Below, in pieces: positions 53,066 to 62,534 of a DNA stretch of 64,000 nucleotides (position 1 is the stretch's first letter; each line of letters begins with the position of its first letter). The position numbers were made by a program, and so were the translations under genes. The notes below the pieces were generated by a model that worked only from the letters and a program-made list of their open reading frames with translations, was not told the DNA's origin and did no database searches. The stretch comes from Acidobacteriota bacterium (GTDB lineage Bacteria; Acidobacteriota; Blastocatellia; Chloracidobacteriales; JADJPF01), in NCBI GenBank assembly GCA_016213785.1, contig JACQZQ010000094.1:1-64000 (forward strand). Reading direction: 5' to 3'.

Positions 53066-54160
53066 TTATATAATCCCTAGCGGTCTTAAGATTAAGACCC
53101 ACACCAAAATACTTACACCAATTAGAGCAATTAGGCTAAGGATTATTAAAATAACTCGTTCAGTACGACGGGAATCTTCTAAGATTGTTGCTGTTTGTGG
53201 GCTAGTGACAGAAAAAATATTTGACGAAGGAACGTTAGAGAGGTTATTTGTAGTAGTTATGCTTTTACCTGTTGTATTTTTTGGAGTTTCTTGTTTAGGA
53301 ATGACAGGTTTTACAATATTAGGTACTGGAGCTACAGCAGAGGTTGAGCTAAAAGAAGGCTTAATAGGAATATCTTGGGTTTTATCTTTATTCTCTAAAA
53401 TAGGAATATCTTGGGTTTTTTCTGTTAAAACAGGCATATCCGCAGTTTTTTCTGTTAAAACAGGAATATCTTCTGTTTTCTCCCAGCTTTTATCTACTAA
53501 AACTTCCATCTCATCTGTAGGAGCATAATCATCATCATAATCATCAAATTCAACTTTAGGCGCAGCAGATGCAGGTTTAACTGCATAGCCACTTGAAGAA
53601 GAGAGTTTGGTAGGTGAAGAACCTTTTTTTAAGTCAAGCCCAGAAGAACTCAAAGAACTAACTTGAGGTTTAACTCCAAAGCTATTTGATTCTTTTGATT
53701 CTAATAGGCTAGGTTTTGAATGCCCGTTTTCGCCATTTCCTTTTAGCGGAGGCATAGTTTTAGGAACTTCAAAACCTACTGTATCAGGTAGCAGTTGCTG
53801 AGTAAACTCATTTAATTGATCTTCTAGGTCTTCTTTGTATCTTTCACCACTTGAAGGATCAAGTGCTGGTTGCCATTGAGGTGTTGTTGGTTGTGAGGTG
53901 TTAGGTAGTTTTTCAACTGAAGGGGAAAAACTATTATAAAGGCTCTGATCAATTAAACTAGGTGCTACTGATTGGTTTTGATTATCAGTTTGACTATTTG
54001 GAATACTATCTGCAACAGAATTTAAGTCTCCAGCAAAGCTATTATAGTGAGGTAGAGGACTTGTCCCAACATTAGTTCGTGGCGCTGGCAAAGTACGACC
54101 ACATTGGCGACAAAACTTCTTACCGTCCCGGTTCTGATGGCCGCAGAAGGGACAAAACAT
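53066..54160 (-). CDS. Zinc-ribbon, TxDI-repeat and C-terminal membrane anchor protein
   Basis: The N-terminus has two CxxC knuckles (MFCPFCGHQNRDGKKFCRQC) of the zinc-ribbon type. A long Ser/Pro/Asn/Gln-rich disordered stretch follows, then four near-repeats of KTxDIP(V/I)L. One membrane helix sits at the C-terminus (VILIILSLIALIGVSILVWVLIL), so the chain is tail-anchored with the body in the cytoplasm. The ATG 54160 has GGAG upstream and begins right at the zinc ribbon. The Thr of each repeat has Ile or Met at +3, the type bound by several FHA domains after phosphorylation. Function otherwise unknown. Confidence 0.65.
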   Translation of the reverse strand: MFCPFCGHQNRDGKKFCRQCGRTLPAPRTNVGTSPLPHYNSFAGDLNSVADSIPNSQTDNQNQSVAPSLIDQSLYNSFSPSVEKLPNTSQPTTPQWQPALDPSSGERYKEDLEDQLNEFTQQLLPDTVGFEVPKTMPPLKGNGENGHSKPSLLESKESNSFGVKPQVSSLSSSGLDLKKGSSPTKLSSSSGYAVKPASAAPKVEFDDYDDDYAPTDEMEVLVDKSWEKTEDIPVLTEKTADMPVLTEKTQDIPILENKDKTQDIPIKPSFSSTSAVAPVPNIVKPVIPKQETPKNTTGKSITTTNNLSNVPSSNIFSVTSPQTATILEDSRRTERVILIILSLIALIGVSILVWVLILRPLGII

Positions 54161-54422
54161 TATAGGCTCCCCTCTCAATCGTAAATAAACTTGGAAATTA
54201 TTAGGCAGATTGCCAGTTTTTAAGTAAAGCACCAAATATGGTTAGCTTAATTTTTTAACTGAGTTTTAAGCTAAATGATGAAAACAAAAACATTTTACCA
54301 CCCTAATCATTTATGTTTCAAGCATAGCAAAGAAAGAAAATTACAACTAATAATACTACTACAGAGTTAGCTATATTAACATATATGATTAGTAGTAATA
54401 AACATAAGTATTTTAGTGTAAG

Positions 54423-54983
54423 CTATATATTTTCATCTTTTACTAAAGCAACAAAAGGCAGATTACGATAACGTTCTGCGTAATCTAGACCATAGCCTAC
54501 AACAAATGCATTAGGTATTTCAAACCCAACATAAGCAACGTCAACTTGACGAATACGCCTAGAAGGCTTATCTAAAAGGGCTACCACTGAGACAGAGTTA
54601 GCTTGACGGCGGTGAAAAATATCTAATAAGTAGCTTAAGGTTAAACCAGTATCAACAATATCTTCTACTACTATTATATCCTTACCTTTTAAACTAGCGT
54701 CTAGATCTTTTAATATACGAACTTCTCCAGAAGATTTTGAAGCAGCACCATAACTAGAAACAGCAATAAAGTCTATTGCTAGTGGTAGGTCAATATTTCT
54801 TACAAGGTCGCCTAAAAAAATGCATGCCCCTTTTAGGACACAAATAAGCAAGAGGTCTTTGCCTAGAAAATCACGGGTAATTTGTGCTCCTAATTCCTGA
54901 ATACGGGCTTGTAGTCTTTCTACACTGATCAAAACTTCTAAACTAGGGTTATTAAATTCTGAAGGTTGAATGTCAGTGATCAT
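54423..54983 (-). CDS. hpt: Hypoxanthine phosphoribosyltransferase
   Basis: Purine salvage enzyme joining hypoxanthine or guanine with PRPP. The PRPP loop VVEDIVDTGLTLSYLL (about residue 100-115) and the LLICVLKGACIFLGDLVRN segment are typical, as is the C-terminal VDVAYVGFEIPNAFVVGYGLDYAERYRNLP. 186 residues, normal length. It is divergent from the rpiB-deoC pair, with 116 bases between the start codons, so these salvage functions may share control. Confidence 0.95.
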   Translation of the reverse strand: MITDIQPSEFNNPSLEVLISVERLQARIQELGAQITRDFLGKDLLLICVLKGACIFLGDLVRNIDLPLAIDFIAVSSYGAASKSSGEVRILKDLDASLKGKDIIVVEDIVDTGLTLSYLLDIFHRRQANSVSVVALLDKPSRRIRQVDVAYVGFEIPNAFVVGYGLDYAERYRNLPFVALVKDENI

Positions 54984-55099
54984 AACAATACCTTTTCTTT
55001 ATGGTAAACTAGCTTGGTTAAAATTTAAGGATTAGCCTAAAATAGGTCACTATAAAAAATCCATCACTTTGCTGTCAAGCCATCATCAAGGATAGAACT

Positions 55100-55723
55100 A
55101 TGCAGGATCTCTCTGAAAAACAGGTAATCACCGAACAAGACTTAAAAATATTGGCTGAAGGCACAAAAATACAACTTGCCGAAAACGCAATTATTACACC
55201 TTTAGCACTAGATCTAATCAGTGCCCGTCGTTTAGAAATTACTCGCCGAAGACGACATGGAAAAAAACGTATAATTGCTATCTCTGCCGATCATGGTGGT
55301 TATGAAATGAAAGAAGCTCTAAAAATTCTCCTAAAAGAGCTAGGGCTTGAATACTATGATTTTGGTACTTATGACACTAAAGCAGTTGATTATCCTGATT
55401 ATGCTTTTATGGTAGCTAATGGAGTCTCACAAGAAAATTTCTCTTTAGGTATTATTATAGATGGTGCTGGTATTGGCTCCTGTATGGTAGCCAATAAATT
55501 ACCAGGAGTAAGAGCCGCAATGGCTACAAATGTTGCCCTAGCCCGTAATAGCCGAGAGCATAATGATGCAAATGTCTTAACTCTTGGCGGTAAAATGATT
55601 TCTATAGAAGAAATGAAAGAAATCGTAAAAGTTTGGCTAAATACTTCTATTACAGAAGAACGTCACTTAAATCGAGTTGCTAAAATTATAAATATTGAAA
55701 AGCAATATATTAAAAATAAATAA
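55100..55723 (+). CDS. RpiB/LacAB-family isomerase with microcompartment-type N-terminal extension
   Basis: Residues 58-205 form an RpiB fold (IAISADHGGYEMKEALK, AREHNDANVL-like SREHNDANVL). The usual catalytic Cys of CGTGIG is replaced: here DGAGIGSCMVANKLPGVRAA, so Cys becomes Asp with a Cys four residues on. The first 57 residues (ITEQDLKILAEGTKIQLAEN then ITPLALDLISARRLEITRRR) are absent from ordinary RpiB. They resemble N-terminal segments of microcompartment-associated enzymes, which I recall from EutT/PduO-related proteins. Ten bases separate it from deoC. It likely isomerises a sugar phosphate, but the substrate may not be ribose 5-phosphate. Confidence 0.8.
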   Translation: MQDLSEKQVITEQDLKILAEGTKIQLAENAIITPLALDLISARRLEITRRRRHGKKRIIAISADHGGYEMKEALKILLKELGLEYYDFGTYDTKAVDYPDYAFMVANGVSQENFSLGIIIDGAGIGSCMVANKLPGVRAAMATNVALARNSREHNDANVLTLGGKMISIEEMKEIVKVWLNTSITEERHLNRVAKIINIEKQYIKNK

Positions 55724-55732
55724 GGCAAGTTT

Positions 55733-56605
55733 ATGAGTCAAAATACTATGGTGGAAGCTTTTATTAAACAAGTTATTGATGAAGTTGTAGGTCGTTTAGG
55801 AGGAGATTTTTCTACTGCCTCTCCTGCTTGTACAGATTGTTGTACTATGGGTTGTGTTCATCGTATGCAAGTGGCTGTAGCTGCTGGTGCATCACGTCTT
55901 GGACTACCTCCAGTAGATTCACTTTCTGCTCGTGATATGGCTCAGTATATTGATCATACATTGTTAAAGGCTGAAACTACGCGTAGCGAGATACGCAAGC
56001 TATGTAGCGAGGCTGGTGAGTATCGCTTTGCCTCAGTTTGTGTTAACCCTGTTTGGGTAAAAGAATCAGCAAAATATCTTTGTGGAACAAGCGTTGAAGT
56101 TTGTACTGTAGTAGGTTTTCCTTTAGGTGCAAGCGCTTCAGATGCTAAAGTTTATGAAGCACGTAGAGCTATTTTTGATGGTGCAAAAGAAATAGATATG
56201 GTTATGCAAATAGGAGCATTAAAGTCTGAGGACTATAATTTAGTTGAGGATGATATTGCAAAGCTTGCTGAAGCCGTTCATCAAGATAATGCTCTATTAA
56301 AAGTTATTATTGAGACTGCTCTTTTAACTGATGAGGAAAAGGTAAAAGCTTGTTTACTTTGTAAATCTGCGGATGCTGATTATGTAAAAACATCTACTGG
56401 ATTTTCTAAAGCAGGTGCAACAGTAAGAGATGTTTCTCTAATGCGCAGAGTAGTTGGGCCTGATATGGGAGTAAAGGCTGCTGGCGGAGTAAAAGATTTT
56501 GCTAGTGCTCAAGAGATGCTAGCCGCAGGCGCTACACGTATAGGTGCTAGCGTAGGTGTAAAAATAGTCCAAAATTTAAGTGCTACTCCAGGTACAAATT
56601 ACTAA
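55733..56605 (+). CDS. deoC: Deoxyribose-phosphate aldolase with N-terminal targeting-like extension
   Basis: Cleaves 2-deoxyribose 5-phosphate to acetaldehyde and glyceraldehyde 3-phosphate. The catalytic parts are intact: [44 protein letters not shown] and [14 protein letters not shown] with the Schiff-base Lys. The first about 65 residues are extra: an amphipathic helix ([18 protein letters not shown]) typical of microcompartment encapsulation peptides, then a Cys-rich linker ([12 protein letters not shown]). The acetaldehyde product is a classic reason for encapsulation. No shell protein or aldehyde dehydrogenase gene is in the window. Confidence 0.9.
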   Translation: MSQNTMVEAFIKQVIDEVVGRLGGDFSTASPACTDCCTMGCVHRMQVAVAAGASRLGLPPVDSLSARDMAQYIDHTLLKAETTRSEIRKLCSEAGEYRFASVCVNPVWVKESAKYLCGTSVEVCTVVGFPLGASASDAKVYEARRAIFDGAKEIDMVMQIGALKSEDYNLVEDDIAKLAEAVHQDNALLKVIIETALLTDEEKVKACLLCKSADADYVKTSTGFSKAGATVRDVSLMRRVVGPDMGVKAAGGVKDFASAQEMLAAGATRIGASVGVKIVQNLSATPGTNY

Positions 56606-56777
56606 ACTGTGCTTAGGATAAGCCATTGGGATTAGATTATTTATAAGCTTTTCTCTTTACTGTTAAGCAACTGTTGATGCGTCAAGTAGCCTTGACACTT
56701 CAATGGCGATCAAATAAGGTGAAGTTTTACTATAACTAAGAGATTTTTTAGCTTCTATAGTATAGAAAGGCAAAAAA

Positions 56778-57689
56778 ATGGTTACTTCACAAAATCCTTA
56801 TCTTGGTTCTAATATAGAGAGAATTACAGAAGTTCCTATTGCTGAACTAATTGAAGAAAAAATTACTAAACCAGCAGAAGAAACTTTCGTTGACAAAGGT
56901 CTATCTATACCAGATAGCTATGATATAGACACTATACGAGCAATGGTTCAAGACCCTTTTCATATTTGGGTTTATTGGACAATGCGTCCTCAAGTATTTG
57001 ATAAATTAACAGCTATTTTCCCTAAAGAAGTAGCAAAAACTTTCTCACCAGTCCTAAAACTTACAGAACTAAAAAATAATGATGTAGTGTTTATTAATAT
57101 TAATGATGCTGGAGATTATTGGTTAAGTGTATTTCCAGATAGGCATTATCGTATTGAGGTTGGAGTGCGTTCCCCTGAAAGGGGCTATATTCGCCTTTTA
57201 GAGGCTGATGAAGTTTCTACTCCACGAGGCACAGTTTCTATAAATGTTGATCCTGAGCCAGAATATAAGATTTATGGGCAAGAGTTTGTTGAAAATTTAC
57301 GTGCATCAGGCTTTGATTCTTTTGCTGGAGTGATTGGCCCTGAAAGCATTATGAATAAAGTTCCTCAGCCAGTCTCAGAAATTATTTCATCTATTTCATC
57401 TGGTGAAAATTTACAAGAAAACCAAATCGATAATCTACCTCCTAGAATTCGTGCTTTACTTAAAGAACTTCAAGCACGAGGTGAGGAAAGTTTAACAATG
57501 CTTTCTCTACTTCATCTATTACCAGAATATTTACGTGAAACCGTTCAAGAAGTGGAAGATGTTTTTGATGATGCCTTACATCCTCATCATTTATCACCAC
57601 GTTTTATGGTTGGGGCCTCGGAAAATCGCCCATATCCAAAACGTAAACCTTGGATGCCAAGTATGACAGGTCAATGGCTTAATCACTAA
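56778..57689 (+). CDS. DUF4912-domain protein
   Basis: 303 residues, cytoplasmic. The central part (MVQDPFHIWVYWTMRPQVFD through YRIEVGVRSPERGYIRLLEAD) matches the DUF4912 pattern, a carbohydrate-binding-like beta domain of unknown role. The rest is charged, and the C-terminus is helical with a Pro-rich end (KRKPWMPSMTGQWLNH). DUF4912 genes often sit beside GH57-type branching enzymes, as here (66 bases downstream). An AAAGG precedes the ATG. A role in glucan metabolism is inference from this neighbourhood. Confidence 0.8.
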   Translation: MVTSQNPYLGSNIERITEVPIAELIEEKITKPAEETFVDKGLSIPDSYDIDTIRAMVQDPFHIWVYWTMRPQVFDKLTAIFPKEVAKTFSPVLKLTELKNNDVVFININDAGDYWLSVFPDRHYRIEVGVRSPERGYIRLLEADEVSTPRGTVSINVDPEPEYKIYGQEFVENLRASGFDSFAGVIGPESIMNKVPQPVSEIISSISSGENLQENQIDNLPPRIRALLKELQARGEESLTMLSLLHLLPEYLRETVQEVEDVFDDALHPHHLSPRFMVGASENRPYPKRKPWMPSMTGQWLNH

Positions 57690-57712
57690 ATTTTGTTGTT
57701 AGAATTGACAAT

Positions 57713-57736
57713 AGCCTAAGAGTCTTTTCTTAGGCT
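57713..57736 (+). other. Hairpin in the leader before the GH57 gene
   Basis: AGCCTAAGA and TCTTAGGCT form a 9-base stem with loop GTCTTT. No T tract follows. It lies 19 bases upstream of the GH57 start codon and could affect translation or RNA stability. Terminator function is uncertain. Confidence 0.5.
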
Positions 57737-57755
57737 GTTGATTAAGGATTAATTA

Positions 57756-59336
57756 TTGATGAAACAGGGCTATCTTGCGCTAATTTTACACGCGCACTTG
57801 CCGTTTGTGCGTCACCCAGAATATCCAGAGTTTCTAGAAGAAGATTGGCTTTATGAAGCAATAACAGAAACTTATATACCACTCTTATTTGTGTTTGAAA
57901 ATTTGCTAGCAGAAGGAGTAAAGTTTCGTGTCACAATGACTTTAACCCCTAGTCTATGTGAAATGCTAGCCGATCCCCTACTACAAACTCGTTACTCAGC
58001 TAGAATTGATAACCTAGTTAAACTTGCTAGCAGCGAGTTAATACGTACAAAAAACAGTCCTTTTGAAGAAGCCGCAAAACTCCATCATAAACATTTTCTT
58101 GCAGCACAAGAACTTTTTGAAATCAAGTATCAACGAAATCTCTTAACAGGTTTTCGTTCATTGCAAGATGCTGGAGTGCTAGAAATTATTACCTGTGCTG
58201 CTACACATGGGTTTTTACCCTTAATGTTAAATGATAATGTAAGGCGAGCACAAATTCAGATAGGTTGTCAAAACTATGCAAAACATTTTGGGCGTTGGCC
58301 TAAAGGTATTTGGCTACCAGAATGCGCTTATCAGCCTGGTATAGAAAATTTACTCTCAGAAGTAGGATTAAAGTTTTTTATTGTAGATTCTCATAGCATT
58401 ATGTTTGGCGATCCTCGACCTAAACGAGGGATTTTTGCTCCTGTAATAACTTCAGGTGTAGCTGCTTTTGCTAGAGATGTTGAGACTAGTGAACAGGTTT
58501 GGAGTTCGGAAATAGGCTATCCTGGTCATCCTAACTACAGAGAGTTTTATAGAGATATTGGATGGGATGCTGAAGAAGAATATATTAAGCCATATCTTCA
58601 TTCTGATGGAAGTAGACGCAATTTAGGGATTAAGTATTTTAGAGTTACTGGTAAAGTCGATTTGCACTTAAAACAACCTTATGTCCCAGAATATGCAACA
58701 GAAACCTTAATTGAACATGCAAACCATTTTATTATTTCCCGCTTAAACCAAATGCGTCAATTAAATCAAATGATAGGCAGACATCCTGTAGTAGTCTCGC
58801 CTTACGATGCTGAGCTATTTGGGCATTGGTGGTTTGAAGGGCCACAATTTCTTAACATACTTATAAAGAAATTTCATTATGAGCAAGATGAAGTTTCTTT
58901 AATTACTCCTTCAGATTATTTAGATATTTTTGAAGATAATCAAAAACAAACCCCATCGGCTTCAACTTGGGGCGCAGAAGGCTATAACCGAGTTTGGATT
59001 AATAGCGCAACTAATTGGATGTATCCACATCAACATATGGCAGAAAGACGAATGTGTGAGCTTGCTCGCCGCTATCCTAATGCAGAAGGCTTGCTAGTTA
59101 GCGCTCTAAATCAAGCAGCACGTGAACTAGTCTTAGCTCAATCTAGTGACTGGGCTTTTATTATTACAACTGGAACAATGGTTCCCTATGCTATTAAACG
59201 CTTTAAGGATCATATTCATCGCTTTACTAAACTCTACGAAGATATAAATGCTAATAGAATCGATGAAGCCTGGCTTTCTGATATTCAAAACAAAGATACT
59301 ATTTTTCAAGAAATAGACTATAGAGTTTATAGATAA
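57756..59336 (+). CDS. GH57-family 1,4-alpha-glucan branching enzyme (DUF1957 type)
   Basis: Glycogen branching enzyme of the GH57/DUF1957 group. The N-terminal LILHAHLPFVRHPEYPEFLEEDWLYEAITETYIPLL, the nucleophile segment GIWLPECAYQPG (Glu, about residue 190) and the later SPYDAELFGHWWFEGP with the acid/base Asp are all present. The C-terminal helical domain (INSATNWMYPHQHMAERRM) is typical. 526 residues, full size. AAGGA is 11 bases upstream of the ATG. It is paired with the DUF4912 gene. Confidence 0.92.
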   Translation: MMKQGYLALILHAHLPFVRHPEYPEFLEEDWLYEAITETYIPLLFVFENLLAEGVKFRVTMTLTPSLCEMLADPLLQTRYSARIDNLVKLASSELIRTKNSPFEEAAKLHHKHFLAAQELFEIKYQRNLLTGFRSLQDAGVLEIITCAATHGFLPLMLNDNVRRAQIQIGCQNYAKHFGRWPKGIWLPECAYQPGIENLLSEVGLKFFIVDSHSIMFGDPRPKRGIFAPVITSGVAAFARDVETSEQVWSSEIGYPGHPNYREFYRDIGWDAEEEYIKPYLHSDGSRRNLGIKYFRVTGKVDLHLKQPYVPEYATETLIEHANHFIISRLNQMRQLNQMIGRHPVVVSPYDAELFGHWWFEGPQFLNILIKKFHYEQDEVSLITPSDYLDIFEDNQKQTPSASTWGAEGYNRVWINSATNWMYPHQHMAERRMCELARRYPNAEGLLVSALNQAARELVLAQSSDWAFIITTGTMVPYAIKRFKDHIHRFTKLYEDINANRIDEAWLSDIQNKDTIFQEIDYRVYR

Positions 59337-59401
59337 GGAAAGTATTAGTAGTATATAAATATAGTGCGAGCATTTTATCCGCATTATTCAATTACTGAAA
59401 A

Positions 59402-60430
59402 TCAGCTATTTTTAATATAAACAGGAATGGTTACTAAATAAGGTTGATTAGCCTTTTTTAAGACAGTATAAATTTGCTGTGGTGGCGGTGCTTGAGAAGA
59501 TAATTTTTTAGTTTCTCCTTTTAATGCTTGAATTTCTAGCACATCCATAGATTTGTATTTTTTATAAGTAAGATTTTTTAAGTCAAGTTCTGCTACTGCT
59601 GTTGGAGAAGACCATTCCTTTAATTTTGCTTCAAAATCAAATTCTTCTTTTGAAATTAGCCTAGGGCTACATCTAATGACACGATCTCCACGATTATCTA
59701 ATTTTCCAGTGTCAAAACATTTTATAGGGCTTAGATTTAAGGGTTCTTCGCTAACAATAACTGTAAAAGATTCTGCAAAGAGTTTTCCATTTTCACCTTT
59801 TCCATTTAGCTTAAAAAAATAGGATTCTTTTTGTTTAGGCAGAAAGAAAAGCTCTCCTGCACTAGCATAATTATTATCTACTTGTCCATTTACAGACTCT
59901 ACAGGATAGATTAAGTAAGCTTTACCATAGCTATTTTCATATTGCTCACGATTAAAAACATAAAGATAGCCTTGAGTTGGTATTTCTAGCCCAAGTCTAA
60001 AAAAACTCCCATCTTCTAGCATTGCTTTTCCTTCAACGCGTTGTGGGGTCATTTCTTCTTTAGCTTCTGAACCTACAATATCAATAATTCTATAAGAGTC
60101 ATCTTTTGCTGCTGGGCGTAACTTCCATACTGTTACACCAAGGGCTGCTACTTCTTCTTGAGAGAATATCTTTGGTTGTAGCGCTTTTCCAGCATTTTTA
60201 GAAGAATTAGTTTTAACTACTCTACGAGTTACTTTTTTATGTAGTGGTTGGGGGTTCACACGGTTTTTAGCAAACTCACTTGGGCTAACTACATCTATAC
60301 GGATAACATCGCGGTTGTTTTGAGAATCTATTTGTGAAATTTGTGAAATGGCAATAAGACTAGTAGCTATAAAATAAGTAAATAAACAAATTATTCTAAA
60401 AGGTAAAAGAAGGTTCTTATTAAAAAACAT
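59402..60430 (-). CDS. Secreted DUF4384-like protein
   Basis: 342 residues with a signal peptide (LPFRIICLFTYFIATSLIAIS) and a Lys/Arg-rich linker. Residues about 130-250 resemble the DUF4384 domain (EDGSFFRLGLEIPTQGYLYVFNRE, AYLIYPVES, FFLPKQKESYFFKLNGKGENG, VIVSEEPLNLSP), which occurs in bacterial kinases and secreted proteins of unknown ligand. The C-terminus ends with TIPVYIKNS. It is divergent from a Ser/Thr kinase that carries a similar domain. Confidence 0.75.
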   Translation of the reverse strand: MFFNKNLLLPFRIICLFTYFIATSLIAISQISQIDSQNNRDVIRIDVVSPSEFAKNRVNPQPLHKKVTRRVVKTNSSKNAGKALQPKIFSQEEVAALGVTVWKLRPAAKDDSYRIIDIVGSEAKEEMTPQRVEGKAMLEDGSFFRLGLEIPTQGYLYVFNREQYENSYGKAYLIYPVESVNGQVDNNYASAGELFFLPKQKESYFFKLNGKGENGKLFAESFTVIVSEEPLNLSPIKCFDTGKLDNRGDRVIRCSPRLISKEEFDFEAKLKEWSSPTAVAELDLKNLTYKKYKSMDVLEIQALKGETKKLSSQAPPPQQIYTVLKKANQPYLVTIPVYIKNS

Positions 60431-60785
60431 AGTAGCCTCAATGTTTAGTTATAAATTTAAGTTTAGTCTCTTTTCTAAGCGGAAAAAGAATAAAAAATCC
60501 CCAAAATTTTTACATTTTTTCAGGGAATATTTTAATAGTTCTCGCTTACCTCAAGAAAGAGTTTTAATGTTTTAATATAAATATTTAAGCTAAATATAAT
60601 TAAAGTAAAAACATTGATAGGAATTGTAATAAAAATAGTATATTTATTGTAAATATTACATTTAATAAAAATATAAATACTTAATTTTAAGAGATCTTTA
60701 AATACATTCCTACAGCAGTTTACAAAAACTGGTATTATTTATAGTTCAAACCTCTAAATTGCGTTGGTGAGGAGTGTTAATAGCA
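60431..60785. other. Intergenic region between divergent DUF4384-type genes
   Basis: 355 bases of AT-rich sequence with many short A and T runs. TTTACA at 60720-60725 might be a -35 for the kinase gene, but no good -10 pairs with it. No reading frame or RNA gene is supported. Confidence 0.4.
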
Positions 60786-62486
60786 GTGAGTGAACCTAAG
60801 AAAGAAAGAAATCCTTATGCAGGACAATTGATAAAAAATCGTTATTTAGCAGATGAGTTTATTTTAGCCAAAGGTGGGATTGGTTTTGTTTTTAAGGCTA
60901 AGGATAGAGAAAAAAATAGAAACGTAGCTGTAAAAGTCCTTCAACGTCAGTTAGTTGAAGATCCTTGGATTGTGGCAAAGTTCTATAGTGAGGCAAAAGC
61001 TATTATGCGAATTCACCAAATGCAAGACTCTTTTGGTCAAGAAAAATATACTCAAGAAGAAAAATGCTGTCTTGGATGGATTGTTGAAGGTATAGAAACC
61101 GATGAACTAGAAGATGGAAGCCCCTATTTGGTAATGGAATTTATTGAAGGATTTTCTCTAAGAAATGTAATTAGAGAAAATACCCATGGAGTAAATTTAG
61201 AGAGAGCCGCAAATATCTTAAAGCAACTAGGTATAGCATTAAGCCTAGTTCATAGAAATGGTATATATCATCGTGACTTAAAACCAGAAAATATAATGCT
61301 AACAATATATAAAAATGGGGAGGAAAACATTAAATTAATAGATTTTGGTATTGCTACAGTTAAAGAATCTCCAAGCGAAAAAACTCAAACAACAACTCTA
61401 CCGGCTGGAACTATGGCTTATATGGCTCAAGAACAAATCATGGCTAAACCCTCTGCAAGTAGTGATATTTATGCAATGGGTGTAATTGCTTATGAGTTAA
61501 TTACTGGTCGTAGACCATTTTATTTAGATCAATCAGATGATGGATTGCCAGCAGTTAAGTTCTATAATGCTCAAGCAGATGGTCTAAAAATAAAACCTAA
61601 AACCTTAAGAGATTTTTTGCCCGAAGAAGCTAGTGAATTAATTGTTAAAGCTCTTTCTTTTAATCCTGAAGATAGGTTTTCTAGCGCTCAAGAGTTTGGA
61701 AACTTACTCCATCAAGCTTTAACGCAACCTGATGGAGAAGAAACTTTAATAAGTCCTATAAAAACAGGAAAAATTACACCTAAAGAAAAAACTGATCCTG
61801 TCCATCCAATAAAAACAAAACCATCGCTTAAAACACAACTTAGTAAAAATATATCAAGTAAATTAACTGTCATAGGTTTTTTATTAGCAACAATAATCTT
61901 TGTTGCTACAAGTCTTTGGCTAAGTAAACCAACTAGTCCTATTGTTAAAATAGGTTATGCAATAGAGTTACAACGTTTTTCTAGCGGAAAATATGAAAAA
62001 ACTGTTCGTTTAGCTGGTAGGACTAGTTTTAGTAGCAATGACAGAATAAAATTTAATATTTCTAGTCAAGAATCAGGCTATATTTATTTATTAAATGAAT
62101 CTCCAACAAAATTACAAGGCAAATTGCCTAAGTATATACTTTTATATCCTAAAGTAGATGAAAATAATTATTTCCCTTTTAATCAATTAATTACAATTCC
62201 TGCATCACCTGAGTCTTGGCTACAATTTGCAGATGCCACAGGAATAGAAAAAATTTGGATTATTTGGTCAAAAGAACCTCTACTTGAACTAGAAAATATT
62301 CGCCCACTTCTTAACTCAAACGATAAAGGTCTTGTTAAAGATATAGAGAAAATTAACTTAATAACTAAGCTTTTAGAAAAATATAATAAAAACCTTAAAC
62401 CCCAAGAAAATGAACAAACTAACCTTGTAGAAATAACTAGCCAAGAAAAAACTATTGCTATTGCCGCAAGTTTGATTCATCAATAA
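60786..62486 (+). CDS. Membrane-bound Ser/Thr protein kinase with DUF4384-like external sensor
   Basis: PknB-type kinase, catalytic residues present: glycine loop LAKGGIGFVFKA, Lys in VAVKVL, HRDLKPENIML and DFG. The APE motif is MAQEQ. It spans residues about 20-320. A linker leads to one membrane helix (LTVIGFLLATIIFVATSLWL), then an external domain of about 150 residues (SGYIYLLNESPTK, YILLYPKVDENNYFPFNQLITIP, KIWIIWSKEPL) similar to the DUF4384-like protein next to it. GTG 60786 with GAGGAG upstream is preferred over a GTG four codons earlier. It probably phosphorylates cytoplasmic proteins in response to an external signal. Confidence 0.88.
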   Translation: MSEPKKERNPYAGQLIKNRYLADEFILAKGGIGFVFKAKDREKNRNVAVKVLQRQLVEDPWIVAKFYSEAKAIMRIHQMQDSFGQEKYTQEEKCCLGWIVEGIETDELEDGSPYLVMEFIEGFSLRNVIRENTHGVNLERAANILKQLGIALSLVHRNGIYHRDLKPENIMLTIYKNGEENIKLIDFGIATVKESPSEKTQTTTLPAGTMAYMAQEQIMAKPSASSDIYAMGVIAYELITGRRPFYLDQSDDGLPAVKFYNAQADGLKIKPKTLRDFLPEEASELIVKALSFNPEDRFSSAQEFGNLLHQALTQPDGEETLISPIKTGKITPKEKTDPVHPIKTKPSLKTQLSKNISSKLTVIGFLLATIIFVATSLWLSKPTSPIVKIGYAIELQRFSSGKYEKTVRLAGRTSFSSNDRIKFNISSQESGYIYLLNESPTKLQGKLPKYILLYPKVDENNYFPFNQLITIPASPESWLQFADATGIEKIWIIWSKEPLLELENIRPLLNSNDKGLVKDIEKINLITKLLEKYNKNLKPQENEQTNLVEITSQEKTIAIAASLIHQ

Positions 62487-62534
62487 ATTAACCTTCATAA
62501 ATATTAAGAGCTATTTATTAGGAGTAAGTAATTT

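Noticed and set aside
53205-53528. 107-codon plus-strand frame with repeats
   Set aside because: Its repeats are the complement of the TxDI repeats of the minus-strand gene.
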